Shown: piece by piece, positions 52,127 through 61,359 of the stretch
Position numbering within the stretch: the stretch's first letter is position 1
How the letters are laid out: each line of letters opens with the position of its first letter
Origin: Flavivirga eckloniae
Lineage (GTDB): Bacteria; Bacteroidota; Bacteroidia; Flavobacteriales; Flavobacteriaceae
Assembly (NCBI RefSeq): GCF_002886045.1
Contig: NZ_CP025791.1
Coordinates: forward strand, 1,014,001-1,078,000
DNA length: 64,000 nt
Reading direction: 5' to 3'
Notes under the pieces: model-generated
What the model saw: the letters and a program-made list of their open reading frames with translations, nothing else
Databases searched by the model: none
Told to the model about the DNA's origin: nothing
Program-made: the position numbers and the translations under genes

Positions 52127-52462
52127 TTAATTTATCGTAATACAACCATCTTTAATGGTAATTTTATCATCTTTTTTCACTTCAACTTCTTTACAATTAT
52201 CATAGATAATAGCATCACTGCATCCTGTTTGAATCGTTACTGAAGCCGTTCTACTTTTACCAAATTTAACCTTTGTTGTCGATCCACATGACTTTACTTT
52301 AAATTCATAGTCCTTTGAATCTTTATTATAATACCTCAATGTAATTCCGAAAACGGCTTTTTCAACTTGAGGTACCTCATTTACACTATTCTCCATTGAA
52401 GAAAAAGAAATGAAACTTAAACTTAGTGCAATAACTAATACTAATGTGATTTTTTTATACAT
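52127..52462 (-). CDS. Small secreted protein of unknown function
   Basis: This 111-aa protein has a signal peptide (MYKKITLVLVIALSLSFISFSS). The mature part has four Cys (KSCGSTTKVKF, QTGCSDAIIYDNCKEVEV, DGCITIN), enough for two disulfides, and mostly beta-strand composition. It is probably exported to the periplasm or outside. No family is recognised. It is convergent with the esterase. Confidence 0.6.
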   Translation of the reverse strand: MYKKITLVLVIALSLSFISFSSMENSVNEVPQVEKAVFGITLRYYNKDSKDYEFKVKSCGSTTKVKFGKSRTASVTIQTGCSDAIIYDNCKEVEVKKDDKITIKDGCITIN

Positions 52463-52713
52463 TTTCTGTTTTTTTGGGGTTATCCAAATATCCTTTTTAT
52501 TTCTAACACCAGAAAATAATCACCATCATAAAATCAAAAAATATAACTGTTTTTTATTATAGATTGCTTTTCGTCTATTATTTTTAGACATAGGTGAAAA
52601 AAAAATTCAATATTTTGTTTAAGAAAATTGCTCAATAAAAATAATTCTTACTTACTGATAATAACCTACTAAGCCCTTCTTGTTTATGCTAAGCATAACC
52701 GAAATACTCCGTA

Positions 52714-52742
52714 CAGGTCATTCTGAATAACACTTTTTAGAT
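52714..52742. repeat. Copy of a dispersed GGTCATTCTGAATAACACTTT repeat
   Basis: The segment (GGTCATTCTGAATAACACTT and a few more bases) resembles 20816-20848 inside the MITE-like element, where GGTCATT and CAGAATAACACTTT are separated by a few extra bases. Both copies are intergenic. Confidence 0.45.
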
Positions 52743-52797
52743 CCCCAACCAGTTTATCATAATATAATACTTTACGATAAAGTACTACATGTATGGA

Positions 52798-52828
52798 TTG
52801 GATAATGGCTATAGGTTTAATAAATTTG
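52798..52828 (+). promoter_or_regulatory. Promoter of the methyltransferase gene
   Basis: TTG (52798-52800) is followed after 20 bp by TAAATTTG (52821-52828), a good Bacteroidota promoter. The expected transcription start near 52834 lies after the ATG at 52830, which supports the downstream start at 52863. Confidence 0.65.
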
Positions 52829-52862
52829 AATGGTTAAATATTACCTTAAACACTTTACTGCT

Positions 52863-53654
52863 ATGGATGTCAAATATGATAAAATAGGTATTGATTACAA
52901 TCTTACCAGAAAAGCCGATCCTTTTTTAACACAGCAACTATTGCATCATCTAAATCCTAAAAAGAACGGTATTTATTTGGATATTGGCTGTGGTACAGGA
53001 AATTACACAAACGAACTGCAGAAAAAAGGGTTTCAGTTTATTGGTATTGATCCTTCCGAAAAAATGTTGGAAGAGGCAAGAAGTAAAAACAAAGACATTG
53101 AATGGAAAATTGGTACTGCAGAACACAGCGGATTGCCTGATAATTATGTAGATGGAATCGTTGGCTCTTTAACAATTCATCATTGGACTGATTTAAAAAC
53201 AGCCTTTTTAGAACTAAAAAGAGTTTTAAAACCAAATGGTAATATGGTAATCTTTACATCTACACCAGAACAAATGGAAGGTTATTGGCTCAATCATTAT
53301 TTTCCAAAAATGCTATTAGACTCTATAAACCAAATGCCTACTTTAGAAAGCGTTAAATCTGCTATGAAGGATACTGGTATTACATTTTTAGGAACAGAAA
53401 ACTACTTTATTAAACCAGATTTACAAGATCAATTTCTGTATTGTGGAAAACAAAATCCTGAACTTTATTTTAACGAACAGGTTAGACATGGTATATCTTC
53501 ATTTTCATCTTTGGCTAATCAAAAGGAAGTTAAACAGGGGTTAATCGATTTAAAAAAAGACATTCATAGTGGTAAATTCGATGAAATTACCCAGACTTAT
53601 CAAAACAATTTGGGAGATTACCTTTATATTTTAGGCAAAAAATCAAACGAGTAA
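52863..53654 (+). CDS. Class I SAM-dependent methyltransferase
   Basis: From ATG 52863 (MDVKYDKIGIDYNLTRKADPFL) the protein is 263 aa. It has the SAM-binding motif YLDIGCGTGNYT, then IGIDPSEKMLEEA (acidic loop), and VDGIVGSLTIHHWTDLKTAFLELKRVLKPNG typical of the Methyltransf_11 class. The substrate is unknown. The alternative ATG at 52830 lies before the predicted transcript start. It is a single gene with no operon partner. Confidence 0.85.
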   Translation: MDVKYDKIGIDYNLTRKADPFLTQQLLHHLNPKKNGIYLDIGCGTGNYTNELQKKGFQFIGIDPSEKMLEEARSKNKDIEWKIGTAEHSGLPDNYVDGIVGSLTIHHWTDLKTAFLELKRVLKPNGNMVIFTSTPEQMEGYWLNHYFPKMLLDSINQMPTLESVKSAMKDTGITFLGTENYFIKPDLQDQFLYCGKQNPELYFNEQVRHGISSFSSLANQKEVKQGLIDLKKDIHSGKFDEITQTYQNNLGDYLYILGKKSNE

Positions 53655-53861
53655 CAGCACATCCGCAACCACCTTTAAATAATTATATATCAATAAATTA
53701 CTTATTCCAAAGGAATTTGTTTTGTTTAAAAATCGACTTAATGCGTATTAAAACCAGTATTAAAAAATAAGTAAATACTGCGCTTAAACGTATAAATAGG
53801 TGTTTTATTTCCGATTAAAAAATCTTACTTTTGGTATTACCCCTAATTAAAAAATTTAACC

Positions 53862-54086
53862 ATGATTAAACGAAAACAAATTGAGTCTTCGATACTTAAT
53901 AGTATTGGTTATGACTCTGAGAGTGAAATTTTAGAAATTGAACTTAAAAAACCCAAACAAGTCCGACAGTATTATAACTTTTCAAAAGACACCTGGAAAG
54001 AATTTGAAGACACAGATTCCAAAGGCCTTTACTTCCTAAAATATATTAAGGATCAATACGACGAATTACGTTTTGCAAAAAGGTAA
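53862..54086 (+). CDS. KTSC domain protein
   Basis: This 74-aa protein contains SSILNSIGYDSESEILEIELKKPKQVRQYYNFSKDTWKEFED, the pattern of the KTSC domain, whose name refers to a Lys-Thr-Ser-Cys-like motif in lysyl-tRNA synthetase-like proteins. In this version the motif is partly diverged. It is a single gene. A TACTTTTG -7-like box at 53826-53833 may be its promoter. Function is unknown. Confidence 0.75.
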   Translation: MIKRKQIESSILNSIGYDSESEILEIELKKPKQVRQYYNFSKDTWKEFEDTDSKGLYFLKYIKDQYDELRFAKR

Positions 54087-54144
54087 CAAGTAACTATTTG
54101 CTATCTCTTTATGCCCAAGGGGATAGCTATCTCAATAACTCTAT

Positions 54145-55455
54145 CTACTCTACTCTTTCAATTTTGGCACCTATAGCCCGTAAACGTTCATCTATACGCT
54201 CATAACCTCTATCAATCTGTTCAATGTTTTGAATGGTAGATGTTCCTTTAGCAGAAAGTGCCGCAATAAGTAGCGATACTCCAGCTCTAATATCTGGCGA
54301 GGTCATAGTTGTCGCTTTTAATGTCGACTTATAATCATGTCCTATAACAGTGGCTCTATGCGGATCGCACAATATAATTTTTGCCCCCATATCGATTAGT
54401 TTATCGACAAAGAACAAACGGCTTTCAAACATTTTTTGGTGTATTAAAACACTACCTCTGGCTTGCGTTGCTACTACCAAAATAATACTTAACAAGTCTG
54501 GCGTAAACCCTGGCCATGGTGCATCTGAAATGGTTAAGATAGAACCATCAATAAAGTTTTGTATTTCATAACCATCTGTATGTGCGGGTATATGAATATC
54601 GTCGCCCTGGCGTTCAACAGTAATCCCTAATTTTCTAAAAACATTCGGTATTACTCCTAAATCGTCCCAAGACACATTAGTAATCGTCAGCTCACTTTTA
54701 GTCATAGCAGCAAGTCCTATCCAACTACCAATCTCAATCATATCTGGTAACATGGTATGATCTGTTCCTCCTAAAGCTTCAACACCATCAATAACCAACA
54801 AATTAGAGCCAACACCACTTATTTTGGCTCCCATTCTATTTAGCATCTTACACAACTGTTGCAAATAAGGCTCGCAAGCTGCGTTGTATATGGTTGTTCT
54901 ACCTTCGGCCAAAACAGCCGCCATTACGATATTAGCAGTTCCGGTAACCGAGGCTTCTTCAAGAAGCATATAGGCCCCTTTTAATTTATCGGCTTCAACA
55001 CCATAAAACTGTTCTTCTTTGCTATATCTAAACTTGGCTCCAAGATTAATAAGACCTTCAAAATGTGTATCTAATCGTCGTCTTCCAATCTTATCGCCTC
55101 CCGGCTTAGGGATAAACCCTCTACCAAAACGCGCCAATAATGGCCCAACAATCATAATCGACCCTCTTAAGCCACGACCATCAACTTTAAACGCATCAGA
55201 TTCCAAATAATCTAAATCAATATCGTCTGCTTGAAATGTATAAGAGTTGTCTTTAATTTTTTCAATTTTAACACCCAGCTTTCTTAATAAACTAATTAGC
55301 TTATTAACATCAACAATATCTGGTATATTGTTAATGGTTACTAATTCTGGTGTTAATAAAACAGCACATAAAATTTGTAACGCTTCATTTTTAGCACCTT
55401 GAGGTTGAATACTTCCTTTTAGCTGGTGCCCCCCTTCAATTTTAAATGTTCCCAT
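54145..55455 (-). CDS. murA: UDP-N-acetylglucosamine 1-carboxyvinyltransferase (MurA) with Asp active-site variant
   Basis: This 436-aa protein is full length for MurA (EPSP synthase-like two-domain fold). The N-terminus has MGTFKIEGGHQLKGSIQPQGAKNEALQIL. It transfers enolpyruvate from PEP to UDP-GlcNAc, the first committed step of peptidoglycan synthesis. At the active-site loop, where E. coli has PGGC115xIG, the sequence is PGGDKIGRRRLDTHF, so Cys115 is Asp. The same change gives intrinsic fosfomycin resistance in other bacteria. It is in a minus-strand run with DUF4290 and DUF493 genes. Confidence 0.95.
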   Translation of the reverse strand: MGTFKIEGGHQLKGSIQPQGAKNEALQILCAVLLTPELVTINNIPDIVDVNKLISLLRKLGVKIEKIKDNSYTFQADDIDLDYLESDAFKVDGRGLRGSIMIVGPLLARFGRGFIPKPGGDKIGRRRLDTHFEGLINLGAKFRYSKEEQFYGVEADKLKGAYMLLEEASVTGTANIVMAAVLAEGRTTIYNAACEPYLQQLCKMLNRMGAKISGVGSNLLVIDGVEALGGTDHTMLPDMIEIGSWIGLAAMTKSELTITNVSWDDLGVIPNVFRKLGITVERQGDDIHIPAHTDGYEIQNFIDGSILTISDAPWPGFTPDLLSIILVVATQARGSVLIHQKMFESRLFFVDKLIDMGAKIILCDPHRATVIGHDYKSTLKATTMTSPDIRAGVSLLIAALSAKGTSTIQNIEQIDRGYERIDERLRAIGAKIERVE

Positions 55456-55464
55456 GCTTGTAAA

Positions 55465-56106
55465 CTAGTAGCGTTTTCTTTGTTTTTTCTTATGGTGACC
55501 TTTCTTGCTACTGCCACCTGAAAACTTGCTTTTAGAACGCATCAGACTAGATGAATCTGATAAATCTTCTTTAGATTCCTTAAGATCAATCTTCCCTCCG
55601 GAAAGCTCAAATAAATGATCGAAAATTACAGCATCCTCAACAGTGTCCTTATTCCAGTTTAAAAAACACTTCTTCATGTGGTTAGCAATGGTATATACCA
55701 AAGCTTCCTTAAGCTCACCTTCTTCCCAGGTATTTGCAACATCGATCATCGTTTTAATGTTGTTTCCATAAAAACGGTACTTAGGAAAATTTTGTGGGTA
55801 TTTTAAAGGCTCAGGACGTTCTTCAAAAAGTTCTTTGGTTGGCCTCTCGAAAGGAGAATCTACATCCAATTCAAAATTAGACATAATGAAAAGCTGATCC
55901 CAAAGTTTATGTTGAAAATCTGGAACGTCACGCAAATGTGGTTGCATATTTCCCATTACAGAAATAATGGCTTTAGCAATTTTATTACGTTCCTCTTTTA
56001 CTTGTATAGTTTTAGCGTAGTTAATCATTTTCTGCATGTGGCGCCCATATTCTGGAATGATTAAATGCTCACGCTCTGTATTGTATTCTAAGTTATCTAT
56101 CGTCAA
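55465..56106 (-). CDS. DUF4290 domain protein
   Basis: This 213-aa protein is soluble, starting MTIDNLEYNTEREHLIIPEYGRHMQKMINYAKTI. It has a helical core and a Lys/Ser-rich basic tail (SKSKFSGGSSKKGHHKKKQRKRY). The family is restricted to Bacteroidota and its role is unknown; the tail could bind nucleic acid. It lies 9 bp before murA on the same strand and is conserved there in my recollection. Confidence 0.85.
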   Translation of the reverse strand: MTIDNLEYNTEREHLIIPEYGRHMQKMINYAKTIQVKEERNKIAKAIISVMGNMQPHLRDVPDFQHKLWDQLFIMSNFELDVDSPFERPTKELFEERPEPLKYPQNFPKYRFYGNNIKTMIDVANTWEEGELKEALVYTIANHMKKCFLNWNKDTVEDAVIFDHLFELSGGKIDLKESKEDLSDSSSLMRSKSKFSGGSSKKGHHKKKQRKRY

Positions 56107-56173
56107 AATTAAATGTGTAGAGTTATATGTTTCTGCATGTAAGTGCTATGCTTGCGCAAAATACAAAAAAAAA

Positions 56174-56467
56174 CTAAAGACTTATCACCCCTTCTACTTT
56201 TTCTGCAACTTCTTTATACTTTTCAATAACAGTTTCTGGGCTACTCATCCTTAAATTAATAGAAACACTTGTATATTTTCCATTTTTAGATGCTACTTTA
56301 CTTATAACAGCTCCCATATTATTAAAAATAGCCTCTAACTTTTCAGATTTATCGGCATCAGATTTTATAATGAACTTATATAAATATTCCGATGGCCAAT
56401 TTGTTGTTTCATATAATTGCCCTTTTAGTTTTTCATAAAATTCTTCAGAATTTGGAGATGTACTCAT
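56174..56467 (-). CDS. DUF493 family protein (YbeD-like)
   Basis: From ATG 56467 (MSTSPNSEEFYEKLKGQLYETTNWPSEYLYKFII) the protein is 97 aa. The pattern fits DUF493: an alpha-beta ACT-like fold with FNNMGAVISKVASKNGKYTSVSINLRM. Function is unknown, possibly regulatory small-molecule binding. A longer frame from 56503 only adds a non-family leader. It may share transcripts with DUF4290 and murA 67 bp downstream. Confidence 0.82.
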   Translation of the reverse strand: MSTSPNSEEFYEKLKGQLYETTNWPSEYLYKFIIKSDADKSEKLEAIFNNMGAVISKVASKNGKYTSVSINLRMSSPETVIEKYKEVAEKVEGVISL

Positions 56468-56503
56468 AGTCTTTTTTATAATGGTACAAATATACAGTTT
56501 CAT

Positions 56504-56825
56504 CTGCTTATATCCGCATTTTACATTGACTAACTTGGGTTTTACGAATTATTGATGGTTATACCTATTCTACATCTTTTTAATCTTACTTTTTAGATCC
56601 TTTAGCTTTTCTTCGCCATTCAAACAAGCACAACATAACAAACCTTTTTTTGAAGGTGTTCCAGCTGCTTCATGAACAGTTCGCCTAAGTAGTATTTAAC
56701 AGATGAAGTTGTGCTAACTTTTAGCCCCAATTCTTTGCCTATAAAAAATGACAGGAACAACTGTTTTTCTCCATATTTTTTTTATCGCAGTTTAATTCCG
56801 AATTTTGCGGCAAAATAATTCCGAT
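56504..56825. other. Intergenic region before the AAA ATPase gene
   Basis: This is a 320-bp AT-rich region between divergent genes, with no convincing ORF, RNA or hairpin. Promoters for both directions must lie here, but I could not place one with confidence. Confidence 0.45.
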
Positions 56826-57365
56826 TTGGGCACTAAAAAGATAGTAATAACTGGCGGACCAGGAACAGGTAAATCTACCTTAATAAATGAATTGATTAAT
56901 AGAAATTATACCTGTCTTGAAGAAATATCTCGTCAAGTTACTTTAGACGCGCAAAAAAATGGTGTAGATCAGCTGTTTTTAACCAATCCATTATTGTTTA
57001 GTGAATTGATTTTAAAAGGACGGCAGGAACAATTTCTACATGCAGAAAAAGCATCTTCAGACCTTGTTTTTTTTGATAGAGGCATCCCAGATGTACTAGC
57101 CTATATGGATTATATTGGCGACTCCTATCCGCAAAGTTTTGAAAATGTCTGTAAAAATGTTGTTTACGATACCGTTTTTATATTAAAGCCATGGAAAGCC
57201 ATTTACAAGAGCGACAATGAACGCTATGAAAATTTTGAGCAGGCTTTAAACATCCACAACTGCCTATTGAACACCTACCAACATTATAATTACAAACTTA
57301 TTGATGTCCCTTTCGATACCGTTGAAAATAGAACCGATTTTATTTTAAACACATTGGATATGTAA
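56826..57365 (+). CDS. AAA-type P-loop ATPase of unknown substrate
   Basis: This 179-aa protein (TTG start at 56826, reading (M)GTKKIVITGGPGTGKSTL) has a clear Walker A motif GGPGTGKS, and SSDLVFFDRGIPDVLAYMDYIGD as the Walker B-like region. The fold is that of nucleoside/nucleotide kinase-like ATPases (AAA_28). An earlier TTG at 56805 also keeps the frame. It is followed by recQ after 1 bp and by fmt further on, so these three are probably co-transcribed. Substrate unknown. Confidence 0.8.
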   Translation: MGTKKIVITGGPGTGKSTLINELINRNYTCLEEISRQVTLDAQKNGVDQLFLTNPLLFSELILKGRQEQFLHAEKASSDLVFFDRGIPDVLAYMDYIGDSYPQSFENVCKNVVYDTVFILKPWKAIYKSDNERYENFEQALNIHNCLLNTYQHYNYKLIDVPFDTVENRTDFILNTLDM

Positions 57366-57366
57366 T

Positions 57367-59271
57367 ATGGAACATCCCATAAACATATTAGAACGTTATT
57401 GGAACTATACAGAGTTTAGACTCAATCAAGAAGCCATTATTAACGCCATTATTGAAGGTGAGGATACTTTTGTGTTATTACCAACGGGTGGCGGCAAATC
57501 ATTATGCTTTCAAATTCCTGGTTTAGCTAAAGATGGCATTTGTATTGTTATTTCGCCTTTAATTTCCCTAATGCAAGATCAGGTACAGGCCTTAAACAAC
57601 AAGGGTATTAAAGCCATGGCCATTACCAGCGGCATAAGCTATAATCAATTAGATACGCTTTTAGACAACTGTGTTTATGGAAACTATAAGTTTTTGTATT
57701 TATCGCCAGAACGCTTACAGCAAGAGTTGGTGCAGGATCGCATCAGACTAATGAATGTTAATTTAATAGCTGTAGATGAAGCACATTGTATTTCTCAATG
57801 GGGAAGCGATTTTAGACCTGCATACAAGAATATATCCCTTTTACGTCAAATACAACCTAGTGTAAATGTCGTTGCCCTAACCGCTTCGGCAAAACCAGAG
57901 ATTGTTGAAGACATTATAAACGAACTCGATTTTATTCAGCCCAAAGTATTCAAGCAATCTTTTGTGCGGCCAAACTTGGCATATATGGTTTTTCATGAAG
58001 ATGATAAGTACTACCGACTGGAAACCATCTTAAAAAAACATAAAGCATCGTCCATAATTTATGTTAGAAATAGAAAACTAACTACAGAAATATGTGCCTT
58101 TTTAAAATCTAAAAACATAACGTCTACCCATTACCACGGCGGACTTTCGAATATTGAAAAGGAGAACAACATGGCAGCATGGTCGCAAAACCAAAAACAG
58201 GTTATGGTGGCAACTAATGCTTTTGGTATGGGTATTGACAAACCTGATGTTAAAACCATTATTCACTTTAATTTACCCGAAAGTATTGAAAGTTATTTTC
58301 AGGAGGCTGGTCGTGCAGGACGTAATGGCAAAAAGGCTTTTGCTGTAATTTTAAAAAACAACAGCGATCCGGTTTTAGTAAAAAATCAGTTTTTAAGCGT
58401 TTTACCAACTGTAGATTTTGTTAAGCAAGTTTACAGGAAATTATGCAGTTACTTTCAAATATCATACGGTGAAGGCGAATACCAAACTTTCGATTTTGAA
58501 TTTAACGCCTTTTGTAAGACCTATAACTTTAGTTCTGTTTTATGCTATAATGCATTGTTGTTATTAGATAGAAATAGTGTTATCACCTTATCGAAACAAT
58601 TTAAAAATAAAGTAACGACTCAATTTATAATATCGAGTACTGCGCTTTTTAATTACTTAGAAACGCATCAGGATTATAGCATAATTATAAAATCCATATT
58701 GAGGATGTATGGTGGTATTTTTGACCATATTACCAAGATTGACCTCATGAAGATTTCTAAAAAAGCATCGGTAACCGAAAATAAATTAATACAAACGCTT
58801 CTACAACTAGAAAAAGATGAAATTATTTCTCTAAACCTGGCAAAAACAGATGCTCAAATCACTTTTATTGAACCTCGGGAAGATGATAAAACTATTAATA
58901 GAATTGCGCAGACCATAGAACAGCAAAACAAATTAAAACAGAATCAGGTTAACGCTATTCTTAATTATATTGAAAACGATTCTGTTTGTAAAAGTGTGCA
59001 GCTCCTCACCTATTTTGGTGAAAAAGACATAGAGCCTTGTGGTATCTGCTCGGTTTGTATTAATTCTAAAAAAGATACCAATCGGCAAGACGCAAACACC
59101 TTGAAAAAAGATATTCTTGAATTATTAGAAAAAGGTGATCTATCATCTAGAGATATCATTTCAATTCTAAAATGTAAAGAATCAGATTTAAAAATAGTTT
59201 TAAAATTACTATTAGAACATAACCTTATAACTATTACTCCAACAAACACATACAAATTAAACCATATATGA
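57367..59271 (+). CDS. recQ: RecQ-type DNA helicase
   Basis: This 634-aa protein has helicase motif I PTGGGKSLCFQIP, motif II DEAHCISQWGSDFRP, motif V TNAFGMGIDKPDV and motif VI QEAGRAGRNGKKA. The zinc-binding part is short, with PCGICSVCINSKK near residue 560. It unwinds DNA in the 3'-5' direction during recombination and repair. It is tightly linked (1-bp gap) to the AAA ATPase gene upstream and overlaps fmt by 4 bp (ATGA). Confidence 0.93.
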   Translation: MEHPINILERYWNYTEFRLNQEAIINAIIEGEDTFVLLPTGGGKSLCFQIPGLAKDGICIVISPLISLMQDQVQALNNKGIKAMAITSGISYNQLDTLLDNCVYGNYKFLYLSPERLQQELVQDRIRLMNVNLIAVDEAHCISQWGSDFRPAYKNISLLRQIQPSVNVVALTASAKPEIVEDIINELDFIQPKVFKQSFVRPNLAYMVFHEDDKYYRLETILKKHKASSIIYVRNRKLTTEICAFLKSKNITSTHYHGGLSNIEKENNMAAWSQNQKQVMVATNAFGMGIDKPDVKTIIHFNLPESIESYFQEAGRAGRNGKKAFAVILKNNSDPVLVKNQFLSVLPTVDFVKQVYRKLCSYFQISYGEGEYQTFDFEFNAFCKTYNFSSVLCYNALLLLDRNSVITLSKQFKNKVTTQFIISSTALFNYLETHQDYSIIIKSILRMYGGIFDHITKIDLMKISKKASVTENKLIQTLLQLEKDEIISLNLAKTDAQITFIEPREDDKTINRIAQTIEQQNKLKQNQVNAILNYIENDSVCKSVQLLTYFGEKDIEPCGICSVCINSKKDTNRQDANTLKKDILELLEKGDLSSRDIISILKCKESDLKIVLKLLLEHNLITITPTNTYKLNHI

Positions 59272-60215
59272 GGGATTTAAGAATCGTATTTATGGGCACA
59301 CCAGATTTTGCTGTTGCCACTTTAAAAGCTTTAGTAGAAAACCAATATAATATAGTTGGTGTTATAACGGCACCCGACAAACCGGCTGGACGCGGACGTA
59401 AACTAAACGAAAGTGCTGTTAAACTATATGCAAAGGAAGCCAACTTGAACATTTTACAGCCAACCAATTTAAAAAGTGAAGATTTCTTAACCGAACTAAA
59501 AGAACTTAATGCCAATCTTCAAATTGTCGTGGCATTTAGAATGCTTCCTAAAGTGGTTTGGCAAATGCCTGAATATGGCACCTTTAACTTACATGCTTCA
59601 TTGCTACCTAACTACCGTGGTGCTGCTCCCATTAATTGGGCAATTATTAATGGCGAAACAACTACGGGAGTGTCAACCTTCTTTATTGATGAAAAAATTG
59701 ATACTGGCGATATGATCCTTCAAGAAGAGGTAAATATTGAACCTGATGAAAACGTAGGAAGCCTTCATGACAAATTAATGCACGTTGGTAGCGATTTGGT
59801 TCTAAAAACTGTAAACTCGATAAAAGGTAATACGGTAAAAACAACCCCTCAAAAAGCTACCGAAGGTATAAAAACAGCCTACAAATTAAATAAAGATAAT
59901 TGCAAAATTGATTGGAATGCACCTATAGATAATATTTACAATAAAATACGCGGTTTAAGCCCTTATCCATCAGCCTGGTGCACTTTAATAAATGAAGACC
60001 AAACCTTGGATATAAAAATATATAAGGCAGAAAAGGAAACTGTATCTCATACAAATAGCATTGGAACTATTATTTGTAGCAAGAAAGAGCTAAAAATAGC
60101 TGTTACAAACGGTTACATTATTGTAAAAGAAATTAAACTGCCCGGTAAACGTGCTATGGATATAAAATCTTTATTAAACGGTTACGATTTTAAAGAAAAT
60201 GCCAGAGTGCTCTAA
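59268..60215 (+). CDS. fmt: Methionyl-tRNA formyltransferase
   Basis: This 315-aa protein starts MRDLRIVFMGTPDFAVATLKALV (formyl-THF binding fold). It shows APDKPAGRGRKL, the catalytic NLHASLLPNYRGAAPINWAI (N-x-H-x-S-L-L-P-x-x-R-G-x-x-P) and the C-terminal OB-like domain. It formylates initiator Met-tRNA. Its start overlaps the recQ stop by 4 bp, which couples the genes. Confidence 0.96.
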   Translation: MRDLRIVFMGTPDFAVATLKALVENQYNIVGVITAPDKPAGRGRKLNESAVKLYAKEANLNILQPTNLKSEDFLTELKELNANLQIVVAFRMLPKVVWQMPEYGTFNLHASLLPNYRGAAPINWAIINGETTTGVSTFFIDEKIDTGDMILQEEVNIEPDENVGSLHDKLMHVGSDLVLKTVNSIKGNTVKTTPQKATEGIKTAYKLNKDNCKIDWNAPIDNIYNKIRGLSPYPSAWCTLINEDQTLDIKIYKAEKETVSHTNSIGTIICSKKELKIAVTNGYIIVKEIKLPGKRAMDIKSLLNGYDFKENARVL

Positions 60216-60319
60216 AACCCTTATTTTCATTGATATTTCAAAAACTCGATGAAATGCACTTCCTTTATTAACAAAAGGGTCAAGTTATTAACAATACCAC
60301 GTTTTTCCCTTGCTATTAC

Positions 60320-60349
60320 TTGCATGGTTTTATAATCCGTATAAATTTG
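60320..60349 (+). promoter_or_regulatory. Promoter of the HU gene
   Basis: TTG (60320-60322) is followed after 19 bp by TAAATTTG (60342-60349), a perfect Bacteroidota promoter match, with transcription expected near 60356 and a leader of about 50 nt. Confidence 0.78.
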
Positions 60350-60404
60350 TAGTAGGATTTAACAATAATGTTTAACCAATTTATTAATAATTAAATTTTA
60401 TATT

Positions 60405-60677
60405 ATGAACAAAACAGATTTAATCGACGCAATGGCAGAACACGCAGGAATCACTAAAGCTGCTGCAAAAAAAGCTTTAGAGTGTGCTATTATAGAAATT
60501 GAAGGTGCTTTACAAAAAGGTAACAGAGTTTCTTTAGTAGGATTTGGATCTTGGTCAGTTTCTAAAAGAGCTGCTAGAGAAGGAAGAAACCCTCAAACTG
60601 GACAAACTATAAAAATTAAAGCTAAAAACGTTGTTAAGTTTAAAGCTGGATCAGATTTATCAAATGCAGTAAACTAA
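60405..60677 (+). CDS. hup: HU family DNA-binding protein
   Basis: This 90-aa protein starts MNKTDLIDAMAEHAGITKAAAKKAL and has the beta-arm motif GFGSWSVSKRAAREGRNPQTGQTIKI. It is a full-length HU homodimer subunit that bends and packages DNA. It has its own strong promoter and terminator, so it is expressed independently of fmt. Confidence 0.97.
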   Translation: MNKTDLIDAMAEHAGITKAAAKKALECAIIEIEGALQKGNRVSLVGFGSWSVSKRAAREGRNPQTGQTIKIKAKNVVKFKAGSDLSNAVN

Positions 60678-60696
60678 TATTTACTTCTTTTATATT

Positions 60697-60732
60697 AAAA
60701 AGATGCCTTTAATTTTTAAAGGCATCTTTTTT
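60697..60732 (+). terminator. Terminator of the HU gene
   Basis: An inverted repeat (AAAAAGATGCCTTTAA at about 60697-60712 / TTAAAGGCATCTTTTTT at 60716-60732) with a 3-nt loop and T-rich tail lies 20 bp after the HU stop. Confidence 0.85.
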
Positions 60733-60798
60733 TATATCAGTAAAACAGTTGCTTTTTTAATAAATAAATGTTAGATTTAATTGCTAAACCTCGAAAGA

Positions 60799-61359
60799 AT
60801 GATAACATTAAAACCCAAAAAAGGTAATTTGTTAATCGCTGAACCTGCAATAATAGGTGATGTTTCTTTTAACAGATCGATCGTATTGATTGCAGATCAT
60901 TCCCAAGATGGTTCTATAGGTTTTATTCTTAACAAACCTTTAGATTATACTATTAATGAATTAGTTCCCGAAATTGATGTTGCTTTTAAGGTTTATAATG
61001 GCGGACCTGTAGAACAGGATAATTTATACTTCATTCATAAAATCCCTAATTTAATTCCTGAAAGCATTGAGATTTCCTTAGGTATTTTTTGGGGAGGCGA
61101 TTTTAGCAAAGTTGTCGAGCTTATTACCAAAGGGGAAATAAAGGAAAATGATATCCGCTTTTTTCTTGGGTATTCCGGTTGGGAAGCAAACCAATTAGAA
61201 GATGAGCTTAAAGCTAATTCCTGGGTTGTTACCGAGAATATTTACAAAAATGGTATTATAGAAAAGGACTATAAATCATTTTGGAAAGAGAAAATGCTAG
61301 AGTTTGGTGGAGAGTACAGTATTTGGTCTAATGCGCCAGAAAACCCAAACTATAATTAG
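60799..61359 (+). CDS. YqgE/AlgH family protein
   Basis: From ATG 60799 (MITLKPKKGNLLIAEPAIIGDVSFNRSIVLIADH) the protein is 186 aa, as usual for YqgE. It has GSIGFILNKPLDYTINEL, NGGPVEQDNLYFIH and FLGYSGWEANQLEDEL. The family is widespread and its molecular role is unknown. A longer frame from TTG 60781 is possible but less family-like. It is convergent with the aminotransferase gene, overlapping by 4 bp. Confidence 0.88.
   Translation: MITLKPKKGNLLIAEPAIIGDVSFNRSIVLIADHSQDGSIGFILNKPLDYTINELVPEIDVAFKVYNGGPVEQDNLYFIHKIPNLIPESIEISLGIFWGGDFSKVVELITKGEIKENDIRFFLGYSGWEANQLEDELKANSWVVTENIYKNGIIEKDYKSFWKEKMLEFGGEYSIWSNAPENPNYN

Larger units (their letters stand above)
52463..52862. other. Divergent intergenic region with a repeat fragment
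   Basis: This 400-bp region between the small secreted protein and the methyltransferase is AT-rich. It holds a dispersed-repeat fragment (52714-52742) and the methyltransferase promoter (52798-52828). An ATG at 52830 lies within about 2 bp of that promoter's -7 box and is unlikely to be used. Confidence 0.5.

Noticed and set aside
52830-52862. Methyltransferase start at ATG 52830
   Set aside because: The -7 box ends at 52828, so this ATG would lie before the transcription start; the next ATG gives a family-like N-terminus.
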